The notes below the pieces were generated by a model that had not been told where the DNA came from, did not search any database, and worked only from the letters and a program-made list of their open reading frames with translations. A stretch of DNA of 64,000 nt from SSSZ01 sp016790965 (GTDB taxonomy: Bacteria; Pseudomonadota; Gammaproteobacteria; Burkholderiales; Rhodocyclaceae), in contig JAEUNZ010000045.1 in the NCBI GenBank assembly GCA_016790965.1, positions 31,457 through 95,456 of the forward strand. Direction: 5' to 3'. Every line of letters begins with the position of its first letter. Positions within the stretch are counted from its first letter, which is position 1. Made by a program: the position numbers and the translations under genes. Of the stretch, positions 17,153 through 24,798 are shown piece after piece.

Positions 17153-17191
17153 GGACTCCATTATAGGCCGGAGTTGACCGGAGTCAAGCCC

Positions 17192-17214
17192 TTTTTTGTG
17201 CGCTGCACAAAAAA
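17192..17214. promoter_or_regulatory. perfect 10-bp inverted repeat upstream of phasin
   Basis: TTTTTTGTGC, a 3-base spacer, GCACAAAAAA. It contains TGC-GCT-GCA, matching the neighbouring site. It could be a second operator. Because it has T and A runs it could instead be a weak bidirectional terminator for lptA. Confidence 0.5.
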
Positions 17215-17299
17215 TCCGTTCTCCCTGATCTGGAGCGGGTTTCAGCCCTAGCGGAACGGCCTGTTGGAGGTCGTGTTGATGCGTTGCCGAAGCGAAGCG

Positions 17300-17911
17300 T
17301 CAATGTTGGGGAGGCGCTTCCAGGGTTCCCGCGCCCTTCAATTCCAGGTGGTCGGTACGCCGCGTCGTGCTTTCTTCCGGCGGGGGGGGCTTGGCCTTGG
17401 GGGTGATGACCGCCCGCACCCGGGGCGGTGGGCCCTTGGGGTCGCGGGTTTCGCCGGCGGTGACCAGGTACTTTTCGTTGATCGAGTCGTACCAGATGTA
17501 GTCGCCCTTGATCTGGTCCTCGCCACTCTTGATCCAGGCGCGGTGGAAGAGTTCGGCGACTTCGCTGCGGGTGTCGTATTCGATGCGCTCGGCCTCGCCC
17601 TCGACGTATTCGTCCTTGCCTTCGCGCTTCTGCCTGAAGCGGGCCAGACCGCCCTTGCCGCCGAAGGCCGTCCCGCGCTGGAAGCCATAGGCATCTTCCT
17701 TGACGATGATCTTGTCGCACTGGATTTGCAGGGTGCCCTTGCTGAGCACGACGTCGCCTTCCAGGATCTGGACCTTGTTGCCGTCGTCTACGGTGATGCG
17801 CTGCGCCTCGAGCTGCATGGGCTTGTCACGATCGGCCTTTTCGGACTGCGCTGGCAGGCTGACGCAGGCGGCGAGCACAGCCGCGAGGAGGGCAGGGGCG
17901 CGAAAGGTCAT
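17300..17911 (-). CDS. lptA: LPS transport periplasmic protein LptA
   Basis: 203-residue OstA-like beta-jellyroll protein that bridges LPS across the periplasm. A signal peptide (about residues 1-22) is followed by QRITVDDGNKVQILEGDVVL and DKIIVKEDAYGFQRG, typical LptA strands. The C-terminus is unusually rich in proline and charged residues (PKAKPPPPEE). Start overlaps the lptC stop by 4 bp. The usual next genes, lptB and rpoN, are not downstream; the phasin region follows instead. Confidence 0.92.
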   Translation of the reverse strand: MTFRAPALLAAVLAACVSLPAQSEKADRDKPMQLEAQRITVDDGNKVQILEGDVVLSKGTLQIQCDKIIVKEDAYGFQRGTAFGGKGGLARFRQKREGKDEYVEGEAERIEYDTRSEVAELFHRAWIKSGEDQIKGDYIWYDSINEKYLVTAGETRDPKGPPPRVRAVITPKAKPPPPEESTTRRTDHLELKGAGTLEAPPQH

Positions 17912-18489
17912 CGGGGGGTTTTCGAGCGGTAGAGCAGGCCCGTCACCTGGGACTTGATGACCAGGATCGAGGTGTTGTTGTCGAGGGAGAGGCCCACGCC
18001 CCGGGTCCAGGACTGTCCCTGGGTGATCTCGACCGGGCCGTCGGTGAAGGCGGTGCCGGCGTCGGGCTGCACGGTGAGGTCGGGCATGCGGGCGACCATC
18101 TCCTGGCGGTCGGCGCTGGCCGCCCGGGTGGCCACCACGTCGCCCCAGAAGAAAACCGTCTCGCCTTCGGAAGCGACCACGGCGCGTTCGGCGGCGAGGG
18201 TCATGTCCGGCGCGTCGGGGCGGGTCTGAACGAGGAGGGGGTTTTCGATCAGGGAACTGTCGTCGTCGCCGTAGTGGAGCATGCGCGGGGCGATGAGCCG
18301 GTAACGCAGACGGCCCTCGGGGTCGAAGCGGCGCACGGTGAAATTCTCCGCCACCGTATCCGGGTCGTGGCGGGTCTTGTCGGGGGGCGCGGCGACCGGC
18401 TGGTCGAGGACCTGCTGCAGCCAGTAGCTGAGAGCCGCCAGCAGCGACAGGAGGACGATGGGATAGACCTGCCCCGTCCAGCGCTTCAT
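17908..18489 (-). CDS. lptC: LPS export protein LptC
   Basis: 193 residues. One N-terminal transmembrane anchor (about residues 9-26), then the periplasmic jellyroll domain (about 45-180) that takes LPS from LptB2FG and passes it to LptA. Overlaps both neighbours by 4 bp, so it is translationally coupled in kdsD-kdsC-lptC-lptA. Confidence 0.92.
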   Translation of the reverse strand: MKRWTGQVYPIVLLSLLAALSYWLQQVLDQPVAAPPDKTRHDPDTVAENFTVRRFDPEGRLRYRLIAPRMLHYGDDDSSLIENPLLVQTRPDAPDMTLAAERAVVASEGETVFFWGDVVATRAASADRQEMVARMPDLTVQPDAGTAFTDGPVEITQGQSWTRGVGLSLDNNTSILVIKSQVTGLLYRSKTPR

Positions 18490-19013
18490 CGCTCGTCCAG
18501 GTAGGGAGAAAGCAGGGTTTCCAGGCGCCCCTGGGCAGCGAGGACGAATTCAGCCGCCTCGCGCACGGCGCCGTGGCCGCCCCGGGCGTCGGTGACTGCA
18601 TGGACCCTCTCGCGCACCAGGGGGTGGGCGTTGGCCGGCGCGATGGCAAAACCGGCGATGCGCAGTACGGGCAGATCGATGATGTCATCGCCCATATAGC
18701 CGATGTCCGGCCACTGGAGGCCGAGCTCGGTCAGCAGCTTCTCGCAGACGGTGCGCTTGTCCTCGTTGCCCTGGAAGACATGGCGGATCCCCAGATCGGC
18801 TGCCCGGGCGGCGACTACGCCGGACTTGCGGCCGGTGACGATGGCCAGTTCGATGCCGGCCCTTTGCAGGAGCTTGAGACCCAGGCCGTCCATGACGTTG
18901 AAGGTCTTCTGTTCGCGGCCGTCGTCGGAGTAGGTGAGGCCGCCGTCCGTCATCACGCCATCGATGTCGAAGGCCATGAGGCGGACACGGGCGGCGCGTT
19001 GGCGGGCGTCCAT
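18486..19013 (-). CDS. kdsC: 3-deoxy-D-manno-octulosonate 8-phosphate phosphatase
   Basis: Removes phosphate from KDO-8-phosphate in KDO synthesis for LPS. 175-residue HAD enzyme without a cap domain. The nucleophile motif is FDIDGVMTDGGL near residue 15, the Thr/Lys motifs are IVTGRKS and NEDKR, and the metal motif is GYMGDDIIDLPVL. It sits between kdsD and lptC with short overlaps. Confidence 0.95.
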   Translation of the reverse strand: MDARQRAARVRLMAFDIDGVMTDGGLTYSDDGREQKTFNVMDGLGLKLLQRAGIELAIVTGRKSGVVAARAADLGIRHVFQGNEDKRTVCEKLLTELGLQWPDIGYMGDDIIDLPVLRIAGFAIAPANAHPLVRERVHAVTDARGGHGAVREAAEFVLAAQGRLETLLSPYLDER

Positions 19014-20020
19014 CAGATTACCCTTGCCGTGAACAGGTCATGCATATTGAGGGCACCGAGGAGCCGGCGATCGGCGTCGGCGACCAGGAGGGCGTTGATG
19101 CGGAAACGCTCCATCATTTCCACGGCTTCCACCGCCAGCCGGTCGGCGGCGATGCTGCGGGGGGCGGGGGACATCAGGCTGGCGATGGTGGCGGTCTGTA
19201 GGTCGGCTCCCTTTTCGAAGGCACGCCGCAGGTCACCGTCGGTGAAAATGCCCAGGATGCCGTCGTCAGGCGCGACGATGGCGATGAGGCCCAGGCCGCC
19301 GCGGGACATGGCCAGGATGGCCTCGCGCAGGGCCGTGTCCGGCGCGACGGCGGGGACGGCCTCCCGTGCCCGCATGACGTCCCGTACGTGGGTGAGCAGG
19401 CGGCGGCCCAGGGAACCGCCCGGGTGGGAGCGGGCAAAGTCGTCGGGCCCGAAACCCCGGGCGTCGAGCAGGGCGACGGCCAGGGCGTCGCCCAGGGCCA
19501 GGGCCGCGGTGGTGCTGGCGGTGGGGGCGAGGTTGTGGGGGCAGGCTTCCTGGGCGACGGCGGCATCCAGGTGCACGTCCGCCTCCCGGGCGAGTGAAGA
19601 AGCCGCGTTGCCGGTCATGGCCACCAGCTTGGCGCCCTGGCGCTTGACCAGGGGCACGATGCGCACCAGTTCCTCGGATTCGCCGGAATTGGACAGGGCG
19701 AGCAGGACATCGTCCCGGGCGATCATGCCCAGATCGCCGTGGCTTGCTTCGGCGGGGTGCACGAAATAGGCCGGGGTTCCCGTGCTGGCCATGGTGGCTG
19801 CGATCTTGCGCGCGATGTGGCCGGACTTGCCCATGCCGCTCACGATGAGGCGGCCCTTGCTATGCAGGATGAGATCCACCGCGGCCGCGAAGGAAGCATC
19901 CAGACGGTCCATCATGCCGCTCACCGCGGCGGCTTCGATGGTCAGCGTCTGGCGGGCCAGTTGCAGAGCCCGTTGCGGCGAGAAGTTGGGGGCGGTGGCG
20001 CTTGTTTCCATGCTTTTCAT
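19013..20020 (-). CDS. kdsD: D-arabinose 5-phosphate isomerase
   Basis: Interconverts ribulose-5-P and arabinose-5-P, the first step to KDO. 335 residues with an N-terminal SIS domain (GMGKSGHIARKIAATMASTG, then SNSGESEELV) and two C-terminal CBS domains (about residues 210-330). The start at 20020 is chosen because it gives the usual family length and falls before the conserved region; METSATA nine bases later is an alternative. It is divergent from the antiporter gene, with 43 bp between the starts. Confidence 0.94.
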   Translation of the reverse strand: MKSMETSATAPNFSPQRALQLARQTLTIEAAAVSGMMDRLDASFAAAVDLILHSKGRLIVSGMGKSGHIARKIAATMASTGTPAYFVHPAEASHGDLGMIARDDVLLALSNSGESEELVRIVPLVKRQGAKLVAMTGNAASSLAREADVHLDAAVAQEACPHNLAPTASTTAALALGDALAVALLDARGFGPDDFARSHPGGSLGRRLLTHVRDVMRAREAVPAVAPDTALREAILAMSRGGLGLIAIVAPDDGILGIFTDGDLRRAFEKGADLQTATIASLMSPAPRSIAADRLAVEAVEMMERFRINALLVADADRRLLGALNMHDLFTARVI

Positions 20021-20063
20021 GCGATGATGGTGGCCGGAGTATACCCGAGTTCGCCAGCCGACC

Positions 20064-22019
20064 TTGAACGCCCTTGCCCTCGTCCTCGTCCTGCTCGGTG
20101 CCTCGGTGGGGGCGGTGGTGCTCTTCCGCCGCCTCAACCTTCCGCCCATCCTGGCCTATCTGGCGGTGGGCAGCCTCATCGGCCCCCACGCCCTCAATCT
20201 CTTGCAGGATGTGTCGCGGGCGCAGCATCTGGCCGAGTTCGGCGTCGTCTTCCTGATGTTCTCGATCGGGCTGGAGTTTTCCCTGCCCAAGCTCTTCGCC
20301 ATGAAGCGCATCGTCTTCGGGCTGGGCCTGTTGCAGGTGGTCGTGACCCTGGGCCTGGTGGCCGGTATTGTCATGCTCCTCGGGTTTTCCTGGCATCTGG
20401 GCGTCGCCCTGGGGGGCATCCTGGCCATGTCGTCCACCGCCGTGTTGAGCAAGCTGCTGGCCGAACGGCTGGCCCTGGATTCGCCTCACGGTCGGGACAT
20501 CATGGGCGTCTTGCTCTTCCAGGATCTGGCGGTGGTGCCCCTGCTGGTCCTCCTGCCCGCCCTGTCGCAGCCGCCCGAGATGCTGGCCATGCTCATGGGC
20601 AAGGCCTTGCTCAAGGCCGTAGCGGTCCTGGCGCTCATTCTCTATTTCGGCCAGCACTTGATGCGGCGCTGGTTCCACATCGTGGCCCGGGCCAAGTCCT
20701 CCGAGGTGTTCATACTCAACGTGCTGCTCATCACCCTGGGGCTGGCCCAGGTCACGGAACTGGCTGGTCTCTCCCTTGCCCTGGGGGCCTTTGTCGCCGG
20801 CATGCTCATTTCGGAAACGGAATACCGCATCCAGGTGGAGGAGGACATCAAGCCCTTTCGCGACGTGCTCATGGGCCTCTTTTTCGTCACCATCGGGGTC
20901 CGCCTCAATATGGAAATCCTGGTGGACAACTGGGGGCTGGTGCTCCTGGTGGTCTGCGCCATCCTCACGCTCAAGGCCCTGGTGGCGGGGCTGCTGGCCT
21001 GGCGCCTCGGCGCCAGCCAGGGCAACGCCATCCGGGTCGGGCTTTGGTTGGCGGCGGGGGGCGAGTTCGGCTTCGTGCTCCTGGGCGAAGTGGGGGGGAT
21101 GCCCAAGATCGTCGAGCAGGTTGTCCTTACGGCCCTGGTGCTGTCCATGCTGGCGGCGCCCTTCATCGTCCAGTACAGCGAAAAGCTCGTCATGCGCTTC
21201 GTGGCCAGCGAATGGCTATTGCGCTCCATGCAGCTCACCAGTATTGCAGCCCAATCCATGACGACGGAAAAGCACGCCATCCTTTGCGGCTTCGGGCGCA
21301 ACGGCCAGTATCTGGCCCGCTTCCTCACCCAGGAAGGGGTGAACTACGTCGCCCTCGACCTGGACCCGGACCGGGTACGGGAAGCGTCCGCAGCGGGGGA
21401 GAACGTGGTCTTCGGCGACGCGACGCGGCGTGAGAGCCTCACGGCCGCGGGGCTGTTGCGGGCCAGCGTGGTCATCGTTTCGGTGGCCGACACCCCGGCG
21501 GCGGAGCGCATCCTGCACCACGTCCACGAATTGCGTCCCGAGTTGCCGGTGGTGGTGCGGACCAGCGACGAAAAGGACATGGACCGGCTCAGTCGGGCCG
21601 GGGCGGCAGAGGTCGTTCCCGAAACCCTGGAGGCCAGCCTGATGCTCGCCTCCCACGCCCTGGTCCTGGTGGGGGTGCCCCTCAATCGTGTGCTCAAGCG
21701 GGTGCGCCTGGCTCGCTCGCAGCGCTACAAGCTGCTACGGGGCTTTTTCCACGGCCTCTCCGACCGGGACGAGGACGATTCGGGCCAGCCACGGCTCCAT
21801 TCGGTGTGGCTGGGCAAGGGCGCGGCGGCCATCGGCCGGCCCCTGGCCGACCTCGATCTGGTCGGCTTGGGCTGCGAAGTGAGCGCCATCCGCCGGCGTG
21901 GCATTCGCGCGGTGGAGCCGGACCTGGCCATGACCCTGGAGGAAGGCGATGTGGTGGTCCTGCTTGGGGTTCCCGAAGTGCTCGATGCCGCTGAGCAAAG
22001 GCTGTTGCGGGGGAGTTGA
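20064..22019 (+). CDS. Kef-type cation:proton antiporter (CPA2 family)
   Basis: 651-residue inner-membrane transporter, TTG start. About 12-13 hydrophobic helices fill residues 1-380 (Na_H_exchanger domain, with FMFSIGLEFSLPKL), followed by a TrkA-N Rossmann domain (HAILCGFGRNGQYLARF, about 412-530) and a TrkA-C domain (about 565-650). This is the YbaL/KefB architecture, probably K+ or Na+ exchange gated by nucleotide. No KefF/KefG-type flavoprotein gene is adjacent, so glutathione control is not supported. Confidence 0.9.
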   Translation: MNALALVLVLLGASVGAVVLFRRLNLPPILAYLAVGSLIGPHALNLLQDVSRAQHLAEFGVVFLMFSIGLEFSLPKLFAMKRIVFGLGLLQVVVTLGLVAGIVMLLGFSWHLGVALGGILAMSSTAVLSKLLAERLALDSPHGRDIMGVLLFQDLAVVPLLVLLPALSQPPEMLAMLMGKALLKAVAVLALILYFGQHLMRRWFHIVARAKSSEVFILNVLLITLGLAQVTELAGLSLALGAFVAGMLISETEYRIQVEEDIKPFRDVLMGLFFVTIGVRLNMEILVDNWGLVLLVVCAILTLKALVAGLLAWRLGASQGNAIRVGLWLAAGGEFGFVLLGEVGGMPKIVEQVVLTALVLSMLAAPFIVQYSEKLVMRFVASEWLLRSMQLTSIAAQSMTTEKHAILCGFGRNGQYLARFLTQEGVNYVALDLDPDRVREASAAGENVVFGDATRRESLTAAGLLRASVVIVSVADTPAAERILHHVHELRPELPVVVRTSDEKDMDRLSRAGAAEVVPETLEASLMLASHALVLVGVPLNRVLKRVRLARSQRYKLLRGFFHGLSDRDEDDSGQPRLHSVWLGKGAAAIGRPLADLDLVGLGCEVSAIRRRGIRAVEPDLAMTLEEGDVVVLLGVPEVLDAAEQRLLRGS

Positions 22020-22111
22020 ACCCCTCCCGGACCCCTTCTTACGCCTTGCGCGAGAAGAGGGGGCGGTGCACTCTGCCAAAGGCGTTAGCTGAAACCCCTT
22101 CCCCACCCCGA

Positions 22112-22132
22112 CCCTCCCCTTGAAGGGGAGGG
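22112..22132. terminator. hairpin between convergent genes (REP-like)
   Basis: CCCTCCCCTT and AAGGGGAGGG form a near-perfect inverted repeat between the antiporter stop and the pilin stop. There is no clear T run, so it may be a REP-type sequence or a weak terminator. Confidence 0.4.
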
Positions 22133-22183
22133 GGCAAGCACCAGGCAGTGCGCAGCATCGCGCTGGCGCCTGCACGGCGGGAC

Positions 22184-22873
22184 TCAGTAGCCGGCGCAGA
22201 CGATGTACTGCTGGCCGTCGACGATGGCGTTGGTAGCCACCGCCGGCGCGCCGCGGGCCGCGCCCACGGCGACGGCCTGCACCGATCCACCGGCGGTGTT
22301 ACCGTCGTCCATGGTGGTGTCGATCTGGCGCACGTAACGGCCGAGGATGCCGCCGGAGCAGACGAAGAAGGACCCCCGCATGCCGGCGATAAAGGGCGCC
22401 GCGGCGCCTGCATTGTTGATGCCACTCTCGATGCCGATACGGCCACCGTCGGCATTGACCGGGGCGTAGTTGGCGTCGGCGGTATTGACCGATCCCGTGG
22501 CCAGGTTGGCCAGGCGAACGTGCTGCCAGAAGACGTAGGTCTCGGCGGAGACCGCTGCGGCGTCCCAGTCGCCATCCAGGCGTCCGTTGTTTACCGCGCA
22601 CACTCCCGCAGCAGCAGGGGCGCACACCGTGGCGACGCCGGCCCCGAATGCGGTGTCGAGCTGATTCTGGTTCTGATCCCCCGGGAAGGCGCGGAAGCGG
22701 TCCTGGTACCCATAGACCAGGGCCGAGACGGTGCGGAAGTCGCCCACCATGTTCTTGACCCGGGCGCTGTTGATGAGCTCCTGCCCCTTGAGGACGCCCC
22801 CCAGCAGGAGACCGATGATGACGAGGACGATGGCGATTTCGACCAGGGTGAAACCCGCTTGTTTGTTTTTCAT
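22184..22873 (-). CDS. prepilin-type protein (pilin or pseudopilin of the MSHA-like system)
   Basis: 229 residues with a class III signal: short basic leader MKNKQAG, cleavage before F in GFTLVEIAIVLVIIGLLLGG, Glu at +5, and a single hydrophobic helix. The C-terminal globular part has paired cysteines (VCAPAAAGVCAV, FFVCSGG, IVCAGY) that could form disulfides. It stands apart from the assembly genes, on the far side of the kinase, with its own upstream region containing two palindromes. It is likely the major pilin, but no fibre data can be read from sequence. Confidence 0.85.
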   Translation of the reverse strand: MKNKQAGFTLVEIAIVLVIIGLLLGGVLKGQELINSARVKNMVGDFRTVSALVYGYQDRFRAFPGDQNQNQLDTAFGAGVATVCAPAAAGVCAVNNGRLDGDWDAAAVSAETYVFWQHVRLANLATGSVNTADANYAPVNADGGRIGIESGINNAGAAAPFIAGMRGSFFVCSGGILGRYVRQIDTTMDDGNTAGGSVQAVAVGAARGAPAVATNAIVDGQQYIVCAGY

Positions 22874-22924
22874 GGCATGCTCTCAGGCAAGAAAGTGTGC
22901 ATAAGCTTAAGCAAAACCCGTGCC

Positions 22925-22940
22925 TATTACTAAAGTAATA
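22925..22940. promoter_or_regulatory. perfect AT-rich palindrome between pilin and kinase genes
   Basis: TATTACTAAAGTAATA, fully symmetric, 52 bp upstream of the pilin ATG and 66 bp before the kinase ATG. It stands out in this GC-rich DNA and is placed to control one or both divergent genes. Confidence 0.45.
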
Positions 22941-22975
22941 TTTGATGGCTCCAGGGGGCGGTTTCGGAAATCAAG

Positions 22976-22993
22976 GTGTCAAAAATCTGACAC
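22976..22993. promoter_or_regulatory. GTGTCA-N6-TGACAC inverted repeat before the kinase gene
   Basis: Perfect 6-bp arms with an AT-rich 6-base spacer end 12 bp upstream of the kinase ATG. The spacing is that of dimeric helix-turn-helix regulators (CRP/FNR-like geometry, though the half-sites differ from the CRP consensus). Confidence 0.45.
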
Positions 22994-23005
22994 AACAGTC
23001 GAAAG

Positions 23006-24709
23006 ATGAACGCTTTCCCTTTCAAACCCCCGGTCGCCTGGATCGCCCGCCATCCCAATCTGCTCTTGGCGGCGCACCTCCTGGTGCTTCACGTCACCGC
23101 CTTCGGCGGCTGGCAGGTGCCGGCGGTGCGCCTGCTCTGGCCGGTGGCCCTGGGCCTCGTGCTGCTCTGGCAGCCTTTCGTGGCCGGGGAAAAGCGCGTC
23201 GGCCCCGCCCAGGGGGCCATCCTGCTGCTCATCGTCGCCGCCACCACGGTCTTTCTCAATCCCTGGATTCTCCTCATCTGGTGCGGAGCCCTCGCCGCGG
23301 TCATCGGGGGCCGCGTCTTTTGGACCGGCAAGCGCCTGGAGCGGGTTGGATTCCTCTACGCCTTCGGCTACTTGCTCGGGCTGGTGATCCTGGGCATCGT
23401 CCCGGAGGCGGCGCCCGGCGCCCTTTCCCTGGAACCCCTGTCCCGGGAAGGGCTGCGCCTGCAATACCCCCTCCTGCTCCTGGTGCTGCCGCTCTTTCCG
23501 GCGCGCCCGGTGCGCTGGCGCGCCGGGGACGCCTTCGATTTTCTCTATGGCGTCCTGGTGTTCCTGTTCCTGGCGGTCTTCGTCCTGGGCAGCATCGCCT
23601 ACATGCTCATCGGGCAGGTGAATTACCTGGAGGCGGTGTTCCGCACTTCCCTTTCCCTGGCCGGGGCGCTCCTGGTCCTTGCCTGGCTGTGGAACCCACG
23701 GGCGGGATTTTCCGGCATCGGATCGGTATTCTCGCGCTACGTCCTTTCCATCGGCCTGCCCCTGGAGCAATGGCTGGTCTACATCAAGGAGGAAAGCGAT
23801 CGTCAGGTGGACCCCGAGCACTTCCTGCAGGCCATCATGGCGCGCCTGCTGCAACTGCCCTGGGTGACGGGGGCGCGCTGGGCCGCCGAGGGTCTGGAGG
23901 GGAAGGCGGGGACCCAGTCGGCCGCCACCTACGAATACTCCCGCGGCAGCACCTTGCGACTGACCCTGTGTTTTCGCCAGCCGCCCTCGCCGGCGGTCTG
24001 CTGGCACGTCGACTGGTTGCTGCGCCTGGCGGCGGAGTTCTACCTGGTCAAGCGCCAGACCCGGGAATTGAACCGGGTGGCCTACCAGCAGGCGGTGTAC
24101 GAAACCGGGGCCCGCGTCACCCACGACGTGAAGAACCTGCTCCAGTCGCTCCACACCCTGTGCTATGCCGCCGCCCAGCCCGGGGAGCCGGCGGCGGTGG
24201 CCGACCTTCTCGGGCGCCAGCTTCCCCAGATCACCGAGCGCCTGAAAGCGACCCTTGAGAAGTTGCAGCGCCCTCCCCGGGTGGCCGACGACCTCACTCA
24301 GGCCCGGGGCTGGTGGGAATCCCTGCAACAGCGTTACAGCGGGGCGCCGATCACCTGGGTGAACGGCTATTGGCACGAGGGCGCCATGGTGCCCAAGGGA
24401 CTCTTCGACAGCGTGGCGGAAAACCTGCTGCAGAACGCCCTGGCCAAGGGACGCCGTGAAGACGGTCTGGAGATCGTCGCCGAGCTGGCGCCCGGCGCCC
24501 GGGGTTGGGCCCTGCGGGTCTGCGACACCGGCTCGCCGGTGGCCGAGGGGCTTGCGCACCGCCTCTTCCGGGAACCGGTGCCCTCGGAGGACGGCCTGGG
24601 CATCGGTCTCTACCACGCCGCCCGGCAGGCGGAAGAGCTCGACTACCGCCTGGCCCTGGAGGAAGACCGGCCCGGCCACGTGAGCTTCATCCTGGCCCCC
24701 CGGGGCTGA
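23006..24709 (+). CDS. membrane sensor histidine kinase (PrsK-like catalytic part)
   Basis: 567 residues. About eight hydrophobic segments (residues 18-235) are followed by a cytoplasmic region and an atypical kinase core: phospho-acceptor His in RVTHDVKNLLQSLHTL (about residue 373), N box VAENLLQNALAKGR, G1 VCDTGSPV and G2 EDGLGIGLY. The core resembles PrsK kinases of PEP-CTERM systems, but no exosortase gene is present. There is no response regulator next to it; the nearest is the sigma-54 regulator at 37939-39399, at the other end of the pilus locus, and the pair may work together. Confidence 0.85.
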   Translation: MNAFPFKPPVAWIARHPNLLLAAHLLVLHVTAFGGWQVPAVRLLWPVALGLVLLWQPFVAGEKRVGPAQGAILLLIVAATTVFLNPWILLIWCGALAAVIGGRVFWTGKRLERVGFLYAFGYLLGLVILGIVPEAAPGALSLEPLSREGLRLQYPLLLLVLPLFPARPVRWRAGDAFDFLYGVLVFLFLAVFVLGSIAYMLIGQVNYLEAVFRTSLSLAGALLVLAWLWNPRAGFSGIGSVFSRYVLSIGLPLEQWLVYIKEESDRQVDPEHFLQAIMARLLQLPWVTGARWAAEGLEGKAGTQSAATYEYSRGSTLRLTLCFRQPPSPAVCWHVDWLLRLAAEFYLVKRQTRELNRVAYQQAVYETGARVTHDVKNLLQSLHTLCYAAAQPGEPAAVADLLGRQLPQITERLKATLEKLQRPPRVADDLTQARGWWESLQQRYSGAPITWVNGYWHEGAMVPKGLFDSVAENLLQNALAKGRREDGLEIVAELAPGARGWALRVCDTGSPVAEGLAHRLFREPVPSEDGLGIGLYHAARQAEELDYRLALEEDRPGHVSFILAPRG

Positions 24710-24764
24710 AGGGGCTGGCACCGCGTCAATCGGGATGGGGCGCTTTGTCCCGGCTCCGGGTGGG

Positions 24765-24783
24765 GGCAGTCGCCGCGACTGCC
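24765..24783. terminator. hairpin between convergent kinase and cyclase genes
   Basis: GGCAGTCG-CCG-CGACTGCC, an 8-bp perfect stem in an 89-bp convergent gap. No T run follows, so this is a possible, not certain, terminator. Confidence 0.35.
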
Positions 24784-24798
24784 GGCCTGCTCTCCTCC

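Noticed and set aside
23006..24709. PEP-CTERM/exosortase system
   Set aside because: Only the kinase core resembles PrsK; no exosortase, PEP-CTERM protein or EPS genes are in the window.
22979..24721. 580-codon minus-strand frame opposite the kinase
   Set aside because: Gln/Pro/Gly-rich shadow; the kinase motifs on the plus strand are clear.
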